Below are positions 8,153 to 18,561 of a stretch of DNA of 64,000 nucleotides, in pieces. The position numbers and the translations under genes were made by a program. Each line of letters opens with the position of its first letter. The first letter of the stretch is position 1. The DNA comes from Haloplanus ruber. GTDB taxonomy: Archaea > Halobacteriota > Halobacteria > Halobacteriales > Haloferacaceae. Under the pieces are notes generated by a model. It saw only the letters and a program-made list of their open reading frames with translations, did not search any database and was not told the DNA's origin. Where the stretch lies: assembly GCF_024494725.1 (NCBI RefSeq), contig NZ_JANHDK010000005.1, positions 124,001-188,000 on the forward strand, in the 5' to 3' direction.

Positions 8153-11100
8153 GCGCGGCGTCGAGTTTCTCCACCGGTGTCGGCGGCTCCGCGTCGTAGT
8201 GATCGCCGAGTTGTGTCCGGCAGGAGGCACCGGGCGCGACGAGTTCCTCGCCCGGACTGTCGTCCACCTGGTCGAAGAGGATGGCCCCGATGGCCTTGCT
8301 CATGGAGAAGTGTTCGGCCTCGTAACCGAAGGAGCCGGCCATCCCACAACAGCCGGAGTCGAGGGGGTCGACCGCGTAGCCCGCCCGCCGCAACACGCCG
8401 ACGGCGTGGTGATCCTTCTGTGTCGACTTCTGGTGACAGTGGCCGTGGTAGGTCAGCGACCCGTCCGCCTCCGTCTCCAGCGCCTCGTCGAGGCGGAAGG
8501 CGTCGAGATACTCCATGACCCCGTAGGCGTTGTCCGCGAGGGTTTCGACGTCGTCGCCGTCGAGCAAGTCGCGGTAGTCCGACTGGAACATCACGGCGTC
8601 GGTGGGTTCGACCAGTACCACGTCCCAGCCGTCGCGGACGCGGGGCGCGAGGGCGTCGACGTTCGTCGCCGCCTGCTCGCGAGCCCGGTCGAGAAAGCCC
8701 TTCGAGAACGGCGGGCGGCCGCTCCCGCTCACGTCTCGCGGAATGCGGACGTGGACGTTCGCCGCCTCCAAGATCCGGACCGCGGCCTTCCCGGACTCGG
8801 GGTGGTTGTACGTAGTGTAGGTGTCGGGAAAGAGCAGAGCGTGGCGGTCGGCCTCGGCCTCGGGAACGCGACTGCCGCCCCGGTCGTCGAACCAGTCGAC
8901 GAGCGACTCGCGGTGGAAGGTCGGTAGCGTGCGGTCTTTCGCGATACCGAGGGTCTTCTCTATCACCGTTCGGGCGCCGGGTACCTTCGCCGCCCAGTTC
9001 GAGAGCGGTGCGAACGCCGAGCCCAACGCGTTCAGGCGGTCGACGTTCGCGAACAGCTTATCCCGCAGGCTGGCGCCGTGACGCTGGTGGTGTTCGTGGG
9101 TCACCTCCGCTTTCAGCTTCGCGAGATCCACCTCGCTCGGGCAGTCCTTCGAGCAGCCCTTACACCCGATACAGAGGTCGAGCACCTCGTGCATGAACTC
9201 CACGTCGGTAGCGTCGGCGTCCAAGTCGCCGCTCATCGCCTGCCGGAGCAGGTTCGCCCGACCTCTGGTGGCGGTGATCTCCTCCTCGCTCGCGCGGTAG
9301 GTCGGACACATCACGCCGCCGGTCGTCTCCTGGGGGCCGCGACAGCCGCCACAGCCGTGACAGAGTTCGACCATGCCCTGCATGCCGTTTTCGTTGTCCC
9401 ACGCGAGGGTCGTCGAGAAGCCGGCGTCGAACTCGTAGTCGGAGCCAAAGCGGAGATTCTCGGTCATGTCCGCGACGGCCGCGCGGTTGGCCAGGCCGTC
9501 GGGGATCGGCTCGTCGTCGGCGTAGCCACAGACCGTCCCCGGGTTCAGGAGCCAGTTGGGATCGAACGCGCTCTTCAGATCCCGGAACACCTTCCAGAGG
9601 CGGTCACCGTACAGCTTCCGGTTCCACTGGGTACGGGCGCGGCCGTCGCCGTGTTCGCCGGAGACGGAGCCGTTGTATTTCACCACGAGGTCGGTCGCGG
9701 CGTCGGCGATGGCCTCCATCTCCTCGACGCCCGCGACTGTCTTGGTGTTGACCAGCGGGCGGATGTGGAGGACGCCCGGCCCTGCGTGGGCGTAGTAGGT
9801 CGTGAGGGTGTCATGTTCGTCGAGTATCGCCTGGAAGTCGGCGACGTAGTCGGGAAGGTTCTCGGCCGGGATGGCCGTATCCTCGATGAACGCGATGTGT
9901 TTCTCGTCGGTAGTCCGGCTGAGAAGGATCGGCAGTCCGGACTTTCGCATCTTCCAGAACTTCGCCCGCGTCTCGGCGTCGTGGGCCTCCATCGCCGCCT
10001 GCGCGACCTGCGGGGTGTCCGTCCGCTCGGCCGCCCCGTCACCCGGGGTCGCCGCGGGGTCGCCGTCGGGGACCCGGTCCGCGATGAGGTCTGCTACCTT
10101 CCGGCGGCCGTCGTCGTCGTCTTCGGCGTAAAACTCCACGAGCAGGACTGAACTCGTCCCCTCGGGAAGCATCCCGACCACGTCGGCGAACTCCGCGGTG
10201 TCCCGCGCTAAGTCGAGCAACACGTCGTCCATCACCTCCACGGCCGCGGGGTCATGTTCGAGGATGGGCGCGACGTCCTCCATCGCGTCAAGCAGGTCGT
10301 CGTAGGTCAGGAGGGCAACCGACTTCGTCTCCGGGACGGGTTCGAGCGAGACGGTCGCCTCGGTGACGACTGCGAGCGTTCCCTCGCTCCCGGCGAGGAG
10401 GCGGCCGAGGTTGACCGACCCCGACGCGGCCTCGTCGACCAGCATGTCGAGGTTGTACCCCGAGACGTTGCGTTTCATGTCCGGGTATCGCTCGCGCACC
10501 TCGTCGGCCTCCTCGTCGACGATTCGCACGACCGCGGCGTAGATGCGCTCCTCGATGGTGCCCTCGGGGTCGGCCCCCTCGCGGAGTTCCGTGAGCGACA
10601 CCTCGCCGAAGGTGGTCACGGTTCCGTCGGCCAGCACTACCTCCAGTTCCTCGACGTAGGCGTCGGTTTTGCCGTATTTCAGTGAGTGGGCGCCGGTGGA
10701 GTTGTTACCGATGGCGCCTCCGAGGACGCTCTTATCGCCCCACGCGGGGTCGGGAGCGAACTTCAGGCCGTGGGACTCCAGTTCCGCGTTGAGGTCCCCG
10801 AGCGTGACACCCGGCTGTGCGCGGGCCCGCCGGCCATCGGGGTCGGTCTCGATCACGTCGGTCATGTGCCGCGAGAAATCGAGGACGACCGCCTCGTTGA
10901 CGGTCTGGCCGGCGAGACTGGTTCCGCCGCCACGAGGAAGGATCGGCACCTCGCGCTCGGCGCAGTATTCGACAGCAGCGGCCACGTCGGCGGTCGAGGT
11001 GGGGAAGACGACCCCGACAGGGGTCATCTCGTAGGCGCTCGCGTCCGTGGCGTAGAGCTGTCGAGAGTAGTCATCGAACCGCACGTCACCCTCGATCAGT

Positions 11101-11204
11101 TCCTCGAGGTCGTCGACCATCCCCGGGCGGTCGACGTCGTCGCTTCGATAGTCGTACTCCCCCGACGCTGCGGGATCGTCGGCGGGGTCACCTGTCGTTG
11201 CCAT
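8145..11204 (-). CDS. FAD-linked D-lactate/glycolate dehydrogenase fused to Fe-S and CCG domains (GlcD-GlcF fusion)
   Basis: 1019 residues. An FAD-binding type-4 domain (LPRGGGTSLAGQTV, about residues 90-105) and an FAD-oxidase C domain are followed by two Fe-S clusters (CHGCGGCRGP near 615, CIGCKGCSKDCP near 676) and a CCG heterodisulfide-reductase-type domain (SGCCGMAGSFGY near 949). Such fusions oxidise D-lactate or other 2-hydroxy acids and pass electrons to the chain. The lactate permease lies 39 bp upstream on the same strand, so the two form an operon. The CCG portion is clearly paralogous to the C-terminus of the LutB-LutA fusion at 16258-18459. D-lactate is the favoured substrate by context. 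Confidence 0.88.
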   Translation of the reverse strand: MATTGDPADDPAASGEYDYRSDDVDRPGMVDDLEELIEGDVRFDDYSRQLYATDASAYEMTPVGVVFPTSTADVAAAVEYCAEREVPILPRGGGTSLAGQTVNEAVVLDFSRHMTDVIETDPDGRRARAQPGVTLGDLNAELESHGLKFAPDPAWGDKSVLGGAIGNNSTGAHSLKYGKTDAYVEELEVVLADGTVTTFGEVSLTELREGADPEGTIEERIYAAVVRIVDEEADEVRERYPDMKRNVSGYNLDMLVDEAASGSVNLGRLLAGSEGTLAVVTEATVSLEPVPETKSVALLTYDDLLDAMEDVAPILEHDPAAVEVMDDVLLDLARDTAEFADVVGMLPEGTSSVLLVEFYAEDDDDGRRKVADLIADRVPDGDPAATPGDGAAERTDTPQVAQAAMEAHDAETRAKFWKMRKSGLPILLSRTTDEKHIAFIEDTAIPAENLPDYVADFQAILDEHDTLTTYYAHAGPGVLHIRPLVNTKTVAGVEEMEAIADAATDLVVKYNGSVSGEHGDGRARTQWNRKLYGDRLWKVFRDLKSAFDPNWLLNPGTVCGYADDEPIPDGLANRAAVADMTENLRFGSDYEFDAGFSTTLAWDNENGMQGMVELCHGCGGCRGPQETTGGVMCPTYRASEEEITATRGRANLLRQAMSGDLDADATDVEFMHEVLDLCIGCKGCSKDCPSEVDLAKLKAEVTHEHHQRHGASLRDKLFANVDRLNALGSAFAPLSNWAAKVPGARTVIEKTLGIAKDRTLPTFHRESLVDWFDDRGGSRVPEAEADRHALLFPDTYTTYNHPESGKAAVRILEAANVHVRIPRDVSGSGRPPFSKGFLDRAREQAATNVDALAPRVRDGWDVVLVEPTDAVMFQSDYRDLLDGDDVETLADNAYGVMEYLDAFRLDEALETEADGSLTYHGHCHQKSTQKDHHAVGVLRRAGYAVDPLDSGCCGMAGSFGYEAEHFSMSKAIGAILFDQVDDSPGEELVAPGASCRTQLGDHYDAEPPTPVEKLDAALR

Positions 11205-11243
11205 CGGCGGCCACTTGGTGTATGGCCGCTTAAATTCCGGGTA

Positions 11244-12953
11244 CTAGAACGTGCCGGGGAACAGCACGTACCCGAATAGCAAGGTCAGGATTCCGGTCAT
11301 CGTCGCGTAGTACGTGAGCGGGATGAGTTCGTAGCGGATGACACGGCCCTCCTCGCCGACGAGTCCGACGACGGCGAGCGCCGCGACGACGTTGTGGACG
11401 GCGATGAGGTTGCCGATGGCACCGCCGACGGCCTGCGCGCCGAGGATGATGGTGCGCGGGAAGCCGATCTGGTCGGCGACGCCGTACTGGAAGGTGCCAA
11501 AGAGAATGTCGGAGACGGTGTTCGACCCCGCGAGGAAGGCACCGAGGGCGCCGACGAGCGACGCGAAGAAGGGGTAGACCCCGCCGGCGAGGTTCGCCAT
11601 CGCGTCCGAGAGGACGATCAACATCCCGTCGGTGCCGGTGGCGGTGCCGGACTGGAGCATGATCTGGACCGTGGCCACCGCGAACAGCAGGGCGATGACT
11701 GCGGGAGTCACTTTCTCTATCGTCTCGCTCCACGCACCGGTGATCTCGTCGCTCGACATCCCGTGAATGGGAATCGTCAGCAGGTGGACGCCGACGAACA
11801 CCGCGCCGGGGAGATACAACACCGCGAGCGATCCGGACAGCGACGTTCCGAAGATCGACCCCCACTGCAGGACGAGCGTCGACTGGAGGAAGCCCGTCAC
11901 CGGGTCGACGACGCGCGTGACGACCAGCAGCGCCGCGACGAGGGCGTACGGCGTCCACGCCTTCCAGAGCGGCATCGTCTGCACTGCGCCGCCGTCGGCC
12001 GCAACACTGGCCTCGCGACTGGAGGATTCGCCGGGCTGGATCTCGCCGACCCAGTGGTCGGGCCACGACGACTGGTCACCGAAGTCCCACTCGTCGTCGG
12101 GGTGGAAGAAGCCGGCCTTGAGGGCGCCGACCGTGATGAACAGGCCGGCCATCGCGCCGATCAGTCCGGGGAACTCCGGCCCCAGGAAGTATGCCGTCGC
12201 CCAGTAGGGGACCGCGAAGGAGGCCCACGCAAAGAGGGTGAGCGGCAACACCTCCAGAGCGGGCTTGATCGAGCGCTCCTCGCCGAAAAAGCGGGTCATC
12301 ATCGCCACGCCGATGAACGGCAGGACGGCGCCGACGACGACGTGGAAGGAGGCGGCCCACACCGCGATGTCGGCCACCCAGCCATCGATGGTCATGCCCT
12401 GAGCGGTGACAGCCGAGGAGATGACCTCGACGTCGGCGAAGATGTCGATCATGCCGATGATGAGCGGGGTTCCGACGGCGCCGAAGGTGACGGCCATCAG
12501 GTTCCCGGTGAGCGCAACCACAACGGCCGCAAGCGGCGGGAAACCGAGACCGACCAGCAGGGGGCCGACGATGGCCGCCGGCGTCCCGAAGCCGGCCGCG
12601 CCCTCGATGAACGAGCCCATCAGGAAGACGAGCAGGACCACCTGGACGCGGCGGTCGTCGCTGATGGAGGCAAAGCCCTGGTTGATGGCATCGAACGCAC
12701 CGGTCTGTTTGAGCGTATAGAGCAACAGGATCGCCCCGAAGACGATCCAGAGGATGCTTGCGGCGGTGATGAAGCCGTTGACGGTGGCGGCACCGATCCA
12801 GGCCGGCGACATGTTCCACCCGGCGTAGCCGGCGACCATGGCGACGACCCACGCCACAGGCATCGCCCGCGTCGCGGGCCAGAACCGCCCGACCATCAGG
12901 TAGGCGATGACCGCCAGCGGTGCGATGGCGATGGCGATATCGGCTAGTGCCAT
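11244..12953 (-). CDS. lctP: L-lactate permease (LctP family)
   Basis: A 569-residue polytopic membrane protein. I place the start at ATG 12953 ([20 protein letters not shown]) because upstream codons are non-hydrophobic and overlap the control region. Family-typical stretches include [21 protein letters not shown] and, near the end, [15 protein letters not shown]. LctP proteins import lactate and glycolate with protons. It heads an operon with the dehydrogenase gene and is divergent from the HTH gene at 13274 across a palindrome-rich region. Confidence 0.92.
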   Translation of the reverse strand: MALADIAIAIAPLAVIAYLMVGRFWPATRAMPVAWVVAMVAGYAGWNMSPAWIGAATVNGFITAASILWIVFGAILLLYTLKQTGAFDAINQGFASISDDRRVQVVLLVFLMGSFIEGAAGFGTPAAIVGPLLVGLGFPPLAAVVVALTGNLMAVTFGAVGTPLIIGMIDIFADVEVISSAVTAQGMTIDGWVADIAVWAASFHVVVGAVLPFIGVAMMTRFFGEERSIKPALEVLPLTLFAWASFAVPYWATAYFLGPEFPGLIGAMAGLFITVGALKAGFFHPDDEWDFGDQSSWPDHWVGEIQPGESSSREASVAADGGAVQTMPLWKAWTPYALVAALLVVTRVVDPVTGFLQSTLVLQWGSIFGTSLSGSLAVLYLPGAVFVGVHLLTIPIHGMSSDEITGAWSETIEKVTPAVIALLFAVATVQIMLQSGTATGTDGMLIVLSDAMANLAGGVYPFFASLVGALGAFLAGSNTVSDILFGTFQYGVADQIGFPRTIILGAQAVGGAIGNLIAVHNVVAALAVVGLVGEEGRVIRYELIPLTYYATMTGILTLLFGYVLFPGTF

Positions 12954-13185
12954 CGCACACCCCCGTCGGCCACCCGTCGATTCGTTCCACGACCGTTCGC
13001 AGATCGTTCTGGCATCGTTCCCTGCCACCGTCTGCCCCGATATATATCCATCGTTCCTCGCTTTTCGTGATGGATACGGCGTGACTCGGGAGTGGTTCTC
13101 ACACTCTTGATCTCTCGACTGAATCGAAAAAACCGACGAAAGGGCGGGTTTCAGTGGGTTTCTCTCGACCGACCCCACATCCACA

Positions 13186-13260
13186 ACACACGTGTGTACT
13201 ACCCTCTTCACTCGTGTGTGCCGACGTTCACACGAGTGCGAAGGCTTTTGTCCTCGTGTG
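13186..13260. promoter_or_regulatory. Cluster of CTCGTGTG-type palindromes between lctP and the HTH gene
   Basis: The 320-bp divergent spacer holds a perfect 12-bp palindrome ACACACGTGTGT (13186-13197). Next is a perfect inverted repeat with 10-bp arms and a 10-nt spacer: CACTCGTGTG at 13209-13218 and CACACGAGTG at 13229-13238. A third half-site CTCGTGTG follows at 13253-13260, 13 bp before the regulator start. This looks like a multi-site operator, probably for the adjacent HTH protein, controlling both directions. Confidence 0.6.
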
Positions 13261-13273
13261 TAAAGGGTCGACC

Positions 13274-13855
13274 ATGGCCGGAGAGGACCGCGCGCGGAAC
13301 GACGACGGCCAGTACGCCGACCGCATCCCGCCGGAGGCGGTGCTGGAGGTGTTCGACGAACGCGACGACCTGGCGCGGCCGCTCACCGCCGGCGACGTGA
13401 TGGCGGCGGTGGACTGCTCGCGGCGGACGGCCCACAACAAACTCGAGACGCTCGTCGAGCGTGGGCGGCTGAAGACGCGGAAAGTCGGCGCGCGGAGTCG
13501 TGTCTGGTGGGTGCCGATGGAGCGGGCGTCGTCCCAACCGTCGCCCGACGACGACTCTGCGACCGACGGCCGACCGCTCGCCGTTGCCAACGCCATCCGC
13601 GAGGCGAAGTTGCCGGGGAGCGGGCCGACCTTGGAGGCTCGCCGCGAGGCACTGTCGGCCGCCTACGACTATCTGGCTGCCCACCCCGAGGCAAAGAAGG
13701 CCGACTTTCTCCGGGACGTGTACCACGAGCACCCCGCGGGCTACGAGTCGCCCGAGTCGTGGTGGAACGCCATCCAGCCGGCGCTGAAGGGGTTACCGGG
13801 GGTCGACCCGCCGGCCGAGCGGGGTCACCTCTGGCATTTCCTCGGCGGCGACTGA
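13274..13855 (+). CDS. HTH regulator, probable controller of the lactate locus
   Basis: 193 residues. The N-terminal winged-helix segment reads [20 protein letters not shown] and the wing [11 protein letters not shown]. The C-terminal domain (about residues 100-193) is a separate helical module ([39 protein letters not shown]) for which I recognise no named function. It lies between lctP and the downstream lactate-use genes and has palindromes immediately upstream, so autoregulation and control of both flanks are likely. Confidence 0.7.
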   Translation: MAGEDRARNDDGQYADRIPPEAVLEVFDERDDLARPLTAGDVMAAVDCSRRTAHNKLETLVERGRLKTRKVGARSRVWWVPMERASSQPSPDDDSATDGRPLAVANAIREAKLPGSGPTLEARREALSAAYDYLAAHPEAKKADFLRDVYHEHPAGYESPESWWNAIQPALKGLPGVDPPAERGHLWHFLGGD

Positions 13856-13946
13856 TCGGTTCGTTTTTCTCGCGCGCTTCCTGAGTCGGAACTGATGGGA
13901 GCGTCGACGCCCAGCGACCGCCCGACATCACGCGGCGGGGGTAGCC

Positions 13947-15704
13947 GTGGGTGACGACGACGCGGCGTCCGCGGACTCCGTGGACCCGACCGACGAGGGC
14001 GACGCCGATGCCCCGGTGTACGCCTCCGCGGTCGAGGGCCGACAGTACCGGGGGACGTGGTACTGCCCACTCCCCTACGACGACCTGGACCGCGCGCCCG
14101 AGACGGTCGACTACCCCGACCGCGGGACCGGCGGCGCCTTCCGGCTGGCCGAACTGCCGCGCGTGCCCCGCCTCCGTCACATCGTCGGCCCGAGCGCCAT
14201 CATGCTCGGTGCGTCGCTCGGGAGCGGCGAGACGCTGTTTTGGCCGGGGTTGATCGCTCGCCACGGCTGGGGGCTCTACTGGGCGTTCTGGGTCGGCGTC
14301 CTCACGCAGTTTTTCGTCAACACGGAACTCCAGCGGTGGACGCTCGCCACCGGTGAGAGTGTCTTTCGTTCGTACGTCCGCGTCCACCGCGCGTGGCCGT
14401 GGGTCTTCCTCGTCGCCGGTCTCCTCAGTCTCGGATGGCCCGGCTGGGCCGCCGGAGCCGCACAGGTCGCGGCCACCGCAATCGGCGTCGCCGGATCGAC
14501 ACTGTTCGGCCTCCCCGTCTGGAAACCCCTCGCTATCGGCCTCATGCTCCTCGTCTGGGGCTCCTACCAGGCGTCGTCGGTGATGTACAACGCCGTCGAG
14601 GCGTTCCAGATCGGGCTGCTCACGCTCGCCATCGTCACGGCGCTCGCGCTTGCGGCCGTCGGCGGTGCGGCCGGCGAACTCACCGCCCTGCCGACGGCAC
14701 TCGGCGGTGTGGGAACCCTCCCCCCGAACATGGACGTGGCGGTCTTCCTCGGTGGTCTCGCCTTCGCCGGCGCCGGCGGCTACCTCAACCTCTCACAGAG
14801 CCTCTGGGCCCGCGAGAAGGGCTACGCCATGGGCAACTATCAGGGCCGCGTCCACAACCCCTTCAGCGGTGACGACCCCGAGGCCATCCACCGAAACGGC
14901 TTCACCTTCCGCCCCACGGAGTTGAACCTCCGCCGCTGGCGCGGCTGGTGGCGGGTGATCCAGGCCGAACACCTGCTCACGTTCGTTCTCGGCCTGTTGC
15001 TCGTGGCGACGGTGCTGATGGCCGTTGCCCACCGCCACGCCCCCGGGGTCGAGGCCAACGCCCTCGATATGTGGCTCGGGCAGATTGCCCCCGCAATCGG
15101 CGGATTCGGGGCGCTGCTGGTCTTTCTTCTGCTCTTTCTCGCCCTCTTTACTACCGAGTACGCCATCGTCGAGTCGTTCGTCCGCAACTCCGCGGACGCC
15201 GTCTACGAGGCGTTCGCCCGCGACGCGGGGTGGGACCTCTCCCGTCTGTTCTGGTGGTTGCTCACCGCCTTCACCGTCTGGGGGGTGATCGTCATCCTCC
15301 TGTTCTCGGCGCCGCTCGGCGACCGTGACCCCTTCTTCCTGCTCGTCGTTGGCGCCGCCCTCTCCGGGCTGATGATGTGGCCTTACACGCTCCTGACGCT
15401 ACTCGTCAACACCGGACGGCTCCCCGAACACCTCCAGCCCGGATGGAGCCGGGTCGTCGTGCTCTGGTGGGCCTCCGGATTCTACGGCTACTTCTCGGTC
15501 CTCCTGCTCGGCGAGACGGCGGTCACGGCCGGTCTCGACGCCTTCGGAACCGCCGTCGGCGTCGTCGGAAGCGCTCCCGGCGGGTACGTCCTCTGGGCCG
15601 GCTACGCACTCGTGCAGGCGTACGCGGTGGTTCGCTCGATCCGCGCGAAGCGGGCGGCGGCGGGCACCGTCGCGGCCCTCGACCGCCCTCGGGCGTTCCG
15701 GTGA
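13947..15704 (+). CDS. Nramp-like membrane transporter lacking canonical metal ligands
   Basis: A 585-residue protein with about 11-12 membrane helices and an 80-residue hydrophilic, acidic N-terminus. The first helix region (GPSAIMLGASLGSGETLFWP) aligns in character with Nramp TM1, but the metal-binding DPGN is absent, and the TM6 MPH motif is replaced by GGYLNLSQS. The start is GTG 13947. It precedes lutC by 51 bp in the same direction. Family membership is moderately sure; a metal substrate is doubtful and an organic-acid role linked to lactate is possible. Confidence 0.7.
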   Translation: MGDDDAASADSVDPTDEGDADAPVYASAVEGRQYRGTWYCPLPYDDLDRAPETVDYPDRGTGGAFRLAELPRVPRLRHIVGPSAIMLGASLGSGETLFWPGLIARHGWGLYWAFWVGVLTQFFVNTELQRWTLATGESVFRSYVRVHRAWPWVFLVAGLLSLGWPGWAAGAAQVAATAIGVAGSTLFGLPVWKPLAIGLMLLVWGSYQASSVMYNAVEAFQIGLLTLAIVTALALAAVGGAAGELTALPTALGGVGTLPPNMDVAVFLGGLAFAGAGGYLNLSQSLWAREKGYAMGNYQGRVHNPFSGDDPEAIHRNGFTFRPTELNLRRWRGWWRVIQAEHLLTFVLGLLLVATVLMAVAHRHAPGVEANALDMWLGQIAPAIGGFGALLVFLLLFLALFTTEYAIVESFVRNSADAVYEAFARDAGWDLSRLFWWLLTAFTVWGVIVILLFSAPLGDRDPFFLLVVGAALSGLMMWPYTLLTLLVNTGRLPEHLQPGWSRVVVLWWASGFYGYFSVLLLGETAVTAGLDAFGTAVGVVGSAPGGYVLWAGYALVQAYAVVRSIRAKRAAAGTVAALDRPRAFR

Positions 15705-15755
15705 GCCGCCGCCGGACCGAAGCTACAAAGCCGGCGCGCCCCAAACGCCGTGCAT

Positions 15756-16265
15756 ATGGCTACCACGACCACGAACCCACTGTCGACGTTCGAGGACGCC
15801 CTCGACGAACTCGGGGTCGCCCTCACCCGGACGACAACCGACGAGTTTGCGGCGACGCTCGACGGTGTCGTCCGCGCCCCCGCGGTCGGCACCCCCCTCC
15901 CCTTCGATGTCGCGTATCCCGACAGCGTGGCCGTCGATCCGACGCCTGCGGCCCTAGAGCGGGCGGCGACCGGCGTCACCCCCGCCTCGTTCGGCGTGGC
16001 CAACTACGGGAGCGTCTTCCTCCCTTCCACCGCCGACGGCGCCGAACCCGTCTCCCTCTACCCCGAACTGCACGTTCCCGTGATTCGCGCGGGCGACGTC
16101 CTCCCGGACCTCCCCGAAGCCCTGGATCGGTTCGGTGAGACGGCTCGTGCGGACGCCGCCAGCGCCATCGTCGGCACCGGGCCGAGCGCCACCGCCGACA
16201 TGGGTGAACTCGTCCTCGGCGCGCACGGTCCCGAGGCCGTCCACGTGGTGATGCTCGATGAGTAA
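15756..16265 (+). CDS. lutC: LUD-domain protein, LutC-like
   Basis: 169 residues from ATG 15756. This is a single LUD domain, with strands ending in AIVGTGPSATADMGELVLGAHGP cut here into the signature parts TGPSATADM and GAHGPE. LutC is one of three components of the LutABC L-lactate oxidation system. The stop overlaps the start of the LutB-LutA fusion by 8 nt, so translation is coupled. Confidence 0.85.
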   Translation: MATTTTNPLSTFEDALDELGVALTRTTTDEFAATLDGVVRAPAVGTPLPFDVAYPDSVAVDPTPAALERAATGVTPASFGVANYGSVFLPSTADGAEPVSLYPELHVPVIRAGDVLPDLPEALDRFGETARADAASAIVGTGPSATADMGELVLGAHGPEAVHVVMLDE

Positions 16266-18459
16266 GGGCCGTGGCGACAAGGCCGCCGAGATCAGGCGGC
16301 TGATGGCGACCGAGGGCCCAGCCATCGAGGAGAACACCAAGGGGTTCAACCGCAAGCGTCAGGCGGCGGTGGCCGACTTGGAGAACTACGAGGAACTCCG
16401 GACCCGCGCCCGCGAGATCAAGGAGGACGCCATCGAGCGACTCCCGGAACTGATCGAGCAGTTGCGTGAGTCCGTCGAGGCGAACGGCGGCACCCTCTAT
16501 CTCGCCGACGACGCCGCGGACGCAAACCAGTATATCCGGGAGGTGGCCGACGACGAGGACGCCGAGCGCGTCGTCAAGAGCAAGTCCATGACCACCGAGG
16601 AACTCGATGTCAACGACGCCTTGGAAGACGACGGCGTCGACGTCGTCGAGACCGACCTCGGCGAGTGGGTCGTCCAGCTAGCCGACGAGACGCCCTCGCA
16701 TCTGATCGCCCCCGCCATCCACCGCTCGCAGGAGAGCATCGCCGACCTGTTCGAGACGATATTCGATCCCGACGATCCGCCCGAGACGGCGGACGAACTC
16801 ACCAGTTTCGCCCGGGAACGGCTCGGCGAACGCATCCGCGACGCCGACGTGGGCATGACCGGCGCCAACTTCGTCGCCGCCGACTCCGGGACGATGGCTA
16901 TCGTCACCAGCGAGGGCAACGCCCGGAAGTGTGCCGTCACGCCCGATACCCACGTCGCCGTCACTGGTGTCGAGAAGATCGTCCCCTCGACGGACGACCT
17001 CTCGCCGTTCCTCGAACTCCTCGCGCGCTCCGGCACGGGCCAGGATCTCACGGCGTACGTCTCGCTTCTCACCCCGCCGGTCGACTCCCCGACACTCGAC
17101 TTTGACGACGACGAGACGCCGCTCTCGGAGCGCGATTCTGACCGCGACTTCCACCTCGTCCTCATCGACAACGGCCGCATGGCGATGCGCGAGGACGAGC
17201 AACTCCGCGAAACGCTGTACTGCATCCGGTGTGGGCAGTGTTCGAACTCCTGTGCCAACTTCCAGCACGTCGGCGGCCACGCCTTCGGCGGTGAGACGTA
17301 CTCCGGCGGCATCGGTACCGGCTGGGAGGCGGGCATCGAAGGACTCGACACCGCCGCCGAGTTCAACGACTTCTGTACCGGTTGTTCGCGGTGTGTCAAC
17401 GGCTGTCCCACCAAGATCGACATCCCCTGGATCAACACGGTGGTCCGCGACCGGATCAACCGCGGCGAGGAGCCGGAAGGGACTGACTTCCTCGTCGAGG
17501 GACTCACCCCCGACGCGGAGTCCAGCGGCTTGGACCTGGATAAGCGCCTCTTCGGGAACTTCGAGACGCTGGCGAAACTCGGGAGCGCCACCGCGCCCGT
17601 CTCGAACTGGCTCGCCGACACCGCGCCCGCCCGATGGGCACTCGAACGCGTCGCCGGCGTCGATGCCCGCCGTGACCTCCCCGAGTTCCAACGGGAGACC
17701 CTCGTCGACTGGTTCGAGCGCCGCGCCTCCACGGTGTCCGACCCGACGCGGGAAGTCGTCCTCTATCCCGACGTCTACACCAACCACGTCCAGGTCGAAC
17801 GCGGCAAAGCCGCAGTCCGGACCCTCGAAGCGCTGGGTGTCGACGTGCGGGTCCCGTCGGTCCCGTCCAGTGGCCGTGCCCCCCTGTCACAGGGGATGAT
17901 CGCCACCGCCGAGGAGCACGCCCACGACGTCTACGGCGCTCTCGCCGAACACGTCGACGCCGGGCGCGACGTGGTCGTGATCGAACCGTCCGACCTCGCG
18001 ATGTTCGACCGGGAGTACGAGCGATTCCTTCCGGCGGCCTCCGCCGAGCGGCTTCAGGAGCGCAGCTACGAGGTCATGGAGTACGTTTACGGCCTGCTGG
18101 AGAACGGAGCCGACGCCGACCCGCTCCGCTCAGGTGACAGCCACGACGTGGCCTATCACGCCCACTGCCAGCAGCGGACGCTCGGTCTCGAAGCCCACAC
18201 CGTCACCGTCCTCGAGGACCTCGGCTACGACGTGGCCACCTCCGACGTGGAGTGTTGTGGCATGGCTGGCTCCTTCGGCTACAAGGACACCTACTACGAG
18301 TTGAGCATGGATGTGGGTGAGGATCTGGCCGAGCAGTTTTCGACCCCCGAGACGCGCGACCGGACGGTCGTCGCGAGTGGCACCTCCTGTCTGGAGCAAC
18401 TCGACGCCTTGCTCGCCCGCCCCTCTCGACACCCCGTCGAGTTGATTGCCCCGCCGTAG
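16258..18459 (+). CDS. lutB: LutB-LutA fusion: LUD + two 4Fe-4S motifs + CCG domain
   Basis: 733 residues. Residues 1-310 are the LUD domain of LutB (NFVAADSGTMAIV is a recognisable core). Two ferredoxin-like motifs follow: CIRCGQCSNSC near 322 and CTGCSRCVNGCP near 372. From about 500 onward a CCG domain of LutA type ends with HCQQRT, ECCGMAGSFGYK and a last Cys in GTSCLEQ. In bacteria LutA and LutB are separate proteins. The enzyme should oxidise L-lactate to pyruvate together with LutC. Its C-terminal 230 residues are paralogous to the end of the dehydrogenase at 8145-11204. Confidence 0.88.
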   Translation: MSKGRGDKAAEIRRLMATEGPAIEENTKGFNRKRQAAVADLENYEELRTRAREIKEDAIERLPELIEQLRESVEANGGTLYLADDAADANQYIREVADDEDAERVVKSKSMTTEELDVNDALEDDGVDVVETDLGEWVVQLADETPSHLIAPAIHRSQESIADLFETIFDPDDPPETADELTSFARERLGERIRDADVGMTGANFVAADSGTMAIVTSEGNARKCAVTPDTHVAVTGVEKIVPSTDDLSPFLELLARSGTGQDLTAYVSLLTPPVDSPTLDFDDDETPLSERDSDRDFHLVLIDNGRMAMREDEQLRETLYCIRCGQCSNSCANFQHVGGHAFGGETYSGGIGTGWEAGIEGLDTAAEFNDFCTGCSRCVNGCPTKIDIPWINTVVRDRINRGEEPEGTDFLVEGLTPDAESSGLDLDKRLFGNFETLAKLGSATAPVSNWLADTAPARWALERVAGVDARRDLPEFQRETLVDWFERRASTVSDPTREVVLYPDVYTNHVQVERGKAAVRTLEALGVDVRVPSVPSSGRAPLSQGMIATAEEHAHDVYGALAEHVDAGRDVVVIEPSDLAMFDREYERFLPAASAERLQERSYEVMEYVYGLLENGADADPLRSGDSHDVAYHAHCQQRTLGLEAHTVTVLEDLGYDVATSDVECCGMAGSFGYKDTYYELSMDVGEDLAEQFSTPETRDRTVVASGTSCLEQLDALLARPSRHPVELIAPP

Positions 18460-18561
18460 CCACCGGTCCCACCCGCGGCGACACCGTCGGCGTCCGTTTC
18501 GAACACACGGCCCTGGGACTCGGGCACGTGATTTTATGCGCGTTCCGCCCTGAATACGGGT

